Below, one piece after another: positions 43,507-45,712 of a DNA stretch of 45,712 nucleotides; position 1 is the stretch's first letter; each line of letters starts with the position of its first letter. Below the pieces are notes generated by a model. That model did not search any database and had not been told where the DNA came from. It saw nothing but the letters and a program-made list of their open reading frames with translations. A program made the position numbers and the translations under genes. Origin of the DNA: LMUY01 sp964245075 (GTDB taxonomy: Bacteria > Pseudomonadota > Alphaproteobacteria > Acetobacterales > Acetobacteraceae); contig CAXTLC010000039.1 of NCBI GenBank assembly GCA_964245075.1, positions 1 through 45,712 of the forward strand, in the 5' to 3' direction.

Positions 43507-45228
43507 ATGCTCCGACGCTTCTTCGCCTACTACCGGCCGCACCGCGGCTTGTTCGCGCTCGACTTCGGCTGCGCCGTGCTGGCGGGCCTGCTGGAACTCG
43601 GCTTTCCCATGGCCGTCCGCGCCTTCGTGGACCAGTTGCTGCCGGGCCGGGACTGGGCGGTGATCCTGCTCGCCTCGGCGGGGCTGCTGCTGGTGTACCT
43701 GCTGAACACCGGGCTGACCGCGGTCGTCGTTTACTGGGGGCACCTGCTCGGCATCAACATCGAGACGGAGATGCGGCGCCGCGCCTTCGACCACCTGCAG
43801 AAGCTGTCCTTCTCGTTCTACGACAACAGCAAGACCGGCAACCTGATCACCCACGTCACCAAGGATCTCGAGGACGTGGGCGAGGTGGCGCACCACGGGC
43901 CGGAGGACCTGTTCCTCGCGGTGATGACCTTCCTGGGCGCTTTCGCGCTGATGTTCACCATCAACACCCGGCTCGCCGTCCTCACGGCGGTGATCACGCC
44001 CGTCGTGGCCGTGCTGTCCTCGCGTTACGGCAGCCGGATGACGCACAACTTCCGCGCCCTGTTCCGCCAGGTCGGCGCGTTCAACGCCCGCATCGAGGAG
44101 AACGTGGGCGGCATGCGCGTGGTGCAGGCCTTCGCCAACGAGGAGCACGAGCGCCGCTTGTTCGCCCACGACAACGCCCGCTACCGCAGCACCAAGCTGC
44201 AAGCCTACCGGCTGATGGCGGCGTCCTCCTCCATCACCTACCTCGGCATGCGGCTGACCCAACTGGTTGTGATGGTCGCCGGGGCCTGGTTCGTGCTGCA
44301 CGGGCAGTTGTCCGAAGGCGGGTTCATCTCCTTCCTGCTGCTGGTCGGGGTCTTCCTCCGCCCGGTGGAGAAGATCAACGGCGTGCTGGAAACGTATCCC
44401 AAGGGCATCGCCGGCTTCCGCCGCTACACCGAGCTGCTGGACACGGCGCCGGACATCGTGGACGCGCCGGGCGCGGTCGCCGCCGGGCCGCTGCGGGGGG
44501 ACATCCGGTTCGAGCGGGTGACGTTCGGCTACGGCGACGGCCGGCCCGTGCTGCGGGACATCGACCTTGCGGTGGCGGCGGGGGAGACGGTGGCGTTCGT
44601 CGGCCCGTCCGGCGCCGGCAAGACGACGCTGTGCTCCCTCCTGCCCCGGTTCTACGAGCCGTCCGCCGGGCGCATCACGATCGACGGCACCGATATCGGC
44701 CGGATGACGCTCGCTTCCCTGCGGAGCCAGATCGGCATCGTGCAGCAGGACGTGTTCCTGTTCGGCGGCACGGTGCGGGAGAACATCGCCTACGGCCGGC
44801 TGGACGCGACGGAGGAAGAGATCGTGGAGGCGGCCCGGCGCGCCCAGTTGGCCGAGGTGATCGCCGCCCTGCCGCGCGGCCTGGACACGGCGGTCGGCGA
44901 GCGCGGGGTGAAGCTGTCGGGCGGGCAGAAGCAGCGGCTGGCCATCGCCCGGATGTTCCTGAAGAACCCGCCGATCCTGATCCTGGACGAGGCGACCAGC
45001 GCGCTGGACACGGAAACGGAGCGGGCGGTGCAGCGCGCCCTGGCCGAGCTGGCGGCCGGCCGCACCACCCTGGTGATCGCGCACCGGCTGGGGACCATCC
45101 GCAACGCGGACCGCATCGTGGTGGTGGACGCATCCGGGGTGGCCGAGCAGGGGCGGCACGGCGAGCTGCTGGCGGCGGGCGGGACGTACCGGCGGCTGCA
45201 CGAGGCGCAGGGTTGGGAAGCGGTGTAG
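43507..45228 (+). CDS. ABC exporter, fused permease-ATPase (MsbA-like)
   Basis: Half-transporter of 573 aa that would work as a homodimer in the inner membrane. Residues ~1-310 are a six-helix exporter domain (FYDNSKTGNLITHVTKDLEDV as intracellular loop). The ATPase has Walker A GPSGAGKT at 366-373, signature LSGGQKQRLAIARMF near 471, Walker B ILILDEATSALD near 490 and the H-loop IAHRLG. The start is ATG 43507 with AAGGA upstream; the extension in frame to 43360 is spacer. Substrate unknown (lipid or drug are common). Confidence 0.9.
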   Translation: MLRRFFAYYRPHRGLFALDFGCAVLAGLLELGFPMAVRAFVDQLLPGRDWAVILLASAGLLLVYLLNTGLTAVVVYWGHLLGINIETEMRRRAFDHLQKLSFSFYDNSKTGNLITHVTKDLEDVGEVAHHGPEDLFLAVMTFLGAFALMFTINTRLAVLTAVITPVVAVLSSRYGSRMTHNFRALFRQVGAFNARIEENVGGMRVVQAFANEEHERRLFAHDNARYRSTKLQAYRLMAASSSITYLGMRLTQLVVMVAGAWFVLHGQLSEGGFISFLLLVGVFLRPVEKINGVLETYPKGIAGFRRYTELLDTAPDIVDAPGAVAAGPLRGDIRFERVTFGYGDGRPVLRDIDLAVAAGETVAFVGPSGAGKTTLCSLLPRFYEPSAGRITIDGTDIGRMTLASLRSQIGIVQQDVFLFGGTVRENIAYGRLDATEEEIVEAARRAQLAEVIAALPRGLDTAVGERGVKLSGGQKQRLAIARMFLKNPPILILDEATSALDTETERAVQRALAELAAGRTTLVIAHRLGTIRNADRIVVVDASGVAEQGRHGELLAAGGTYRRLHEAQGWEAV

Positions 45229-45309
45229 GGGAAGGCGTCGCGGCGGTGCGGGTCCATGGCATGAGGAGGTCGGGCAACCCGCATCTCGCCGAAGGGACGC
45301 CGTGACCGC

Positions 45310-45560
45310 CGCCGCCCGGCCTGGTCCGGACACGGGTGCACGAGTGGCTGTTCTTCAAGCAACACAGTCACGAGCCGCACCTCGCCGTCGCGCGCAACAT
45401 CATAGCTTGGCGCAAGGAGGCCCACCTCTACCCGGAGCGCCTGGCGGACTGCGCCGTGCGCGGCGCCAAGGCGTTGGACGTCATGGAACGTGCGCTGTCC
45501 ACCAGCGCCTGGCTGGCCGGAGCCGGCCCGACGATCGCTGACGCCGAGTCCGTCCTTGCA
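45310..45560 (+). pseudogene. Glutathione S-transferase remnant
   Basis: A stretch in one frame reads VHEWLFFKQHSHEPHLAVAR, then AVRGAKALDVMERAL, WLAGAGPTIADAES, the C-terminal helical domain of a GST. The N-terminal thioredoxin-like domain is missing: a stop (TGA 45303-45305) lies just upstream in frame. After TIADAE the sequence no longer matches the family (expected a hydrophobic helix). It is probably a truncated relic; a new short protein from GTG 45336 to 45653 is possible but unlikely. Confidence 0.65.
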
Positions 45561-45644
45561 ACGGCATGGGGCAGTGAAGCGCAGCCACGGGGGCGATCCT
45601 GGACCCGGCGCCATCCTGCCGGTCACTCGCATCGTGTTCACAGG

Positions 45645-45712
45645 ATTACGTGAGGTTGGGCGAGGCGAGCAGGCGGAAAAGCCGTTCCGGGTCCTCGGGC
45701 TGGGCGGGTGGC
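45645..45712 (-). CDS. C-terminal end of an unidentified protein
   Basis: The minus strand reads in from the right edge as PAQPEDPERLFRLLASPNLT and stops at TAA (45647-45645). The composition and stop fit a real gene end, but only about 21 codons are visible and no family can be named. Confidence 0.4.

Noticed and set aside
45302..45541. 79-aa plus-strand frame starting at 45302
   Set aside because: The frame overlapping it carries recognisable GST sequence, while this one is Arg/Ala-rich without features.
44790..45641. 283-codon minus-strand frame under the ABC exporter end
   Set aside because: It is antisense to the Walker motifs of the exporter and shows no domain.

Overview
The window is 45.7 kb of very GC-rich bacterial DNA. 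Genes are densely packed in short operons with frequent 1-4 base start/stop overlaps and many GTG, TTG and possibly CTG starts. The gene set suggests an alphaproteobacterium, most plausibly a Rhodospirillales/Acetobacteraceae-like soil or freshwater heterotroph: a UrtABCDE urea transporter, a B12-dependent ribonucleotide reductase, EipB (DUF1849), eutBC, PHA depolymerase, ExaC-type acetaldehyde dehydrogenase with DUF779, and a fused AroK-AroB. The placement is inferred from gene content and base composition, since no rRNA is present. I see no tRNA, rRNA, CRISPR array, prophage or intact insertion sequence.

Layout. 1-5.2 kb: urea ABC transporter urtA (5' end cut off)-urtB-urtC-urtD-urtE, closed by a hairpin terminator. 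5.4-11.1 kb: MerR regulator (LiuR-like) followed by a beta-oxidation operon of thiolase, HAD/ECH fusion and acyl-CoA dehydrogenase. 11.1-15.3 kb: IlvD/Edd sugar-acid dehydratase, coniferyl-aldehyde-type dehydrogenase and an SDR. 15.3-15.9 kb: a decayed DUF606 transporter gene interrupted by a 109-bp palindrome-ended element. 15.9-17.7 kb: ArsB-like transporter and a small YflT-like stress protein. 17.9-20.3 kb: class II ribonucleotide reductase. 20.3-26.7 kb, minus strand: aroKB fusion-yhaO-yhaN (MRE11/RAD50-like pair). 26.7-28.3 kb, plus strand: a 47-aa membrane peptide, xerD and a MaoC dehydratase. 28.3-30.4 kb: eutB-eutC. 30.5-32.8 kb: a glycosyltransferase-like gene translationally coupled to a PLP decarboxylase. 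32.8-34.8 kb: a small orphan protein, EipB and a LuxR-type regulator with a degenerate receiver, then an AT-rich 410-bp spacer. 35.2-39.2 kb: hyuA-hyuB hydantoinase/oxoprolinase. 39.3-41.5 kb: exaC and DUF779. 41.5-43.3 kb: phaZ and its TetR neighbour. 43.5-45.2 kb: ABC exporter. 45.3-45.7 kb: a GST remnant and the tail of an unidentified minus-strand gene.

Two runs of exactly 100 N (36977-37076 and 40842-40941) are scaffold joins. At each, the 55 bases before the Ns are repeated exactly after them, so the gaps are probably artificial and the genes on both sides are intact. Both joins lie at short tandem duplications that straddle gene ends, and a third such duplication lies at urtD/urtE. That recurring micro-duplication at gene boundaries, the element-disrupted DUF606 gene, the possible CTG start of urtD and the same-frame yhaO/yhaN junction are the most unusual things seen. 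I found no convincing wholly new multi-gene system.
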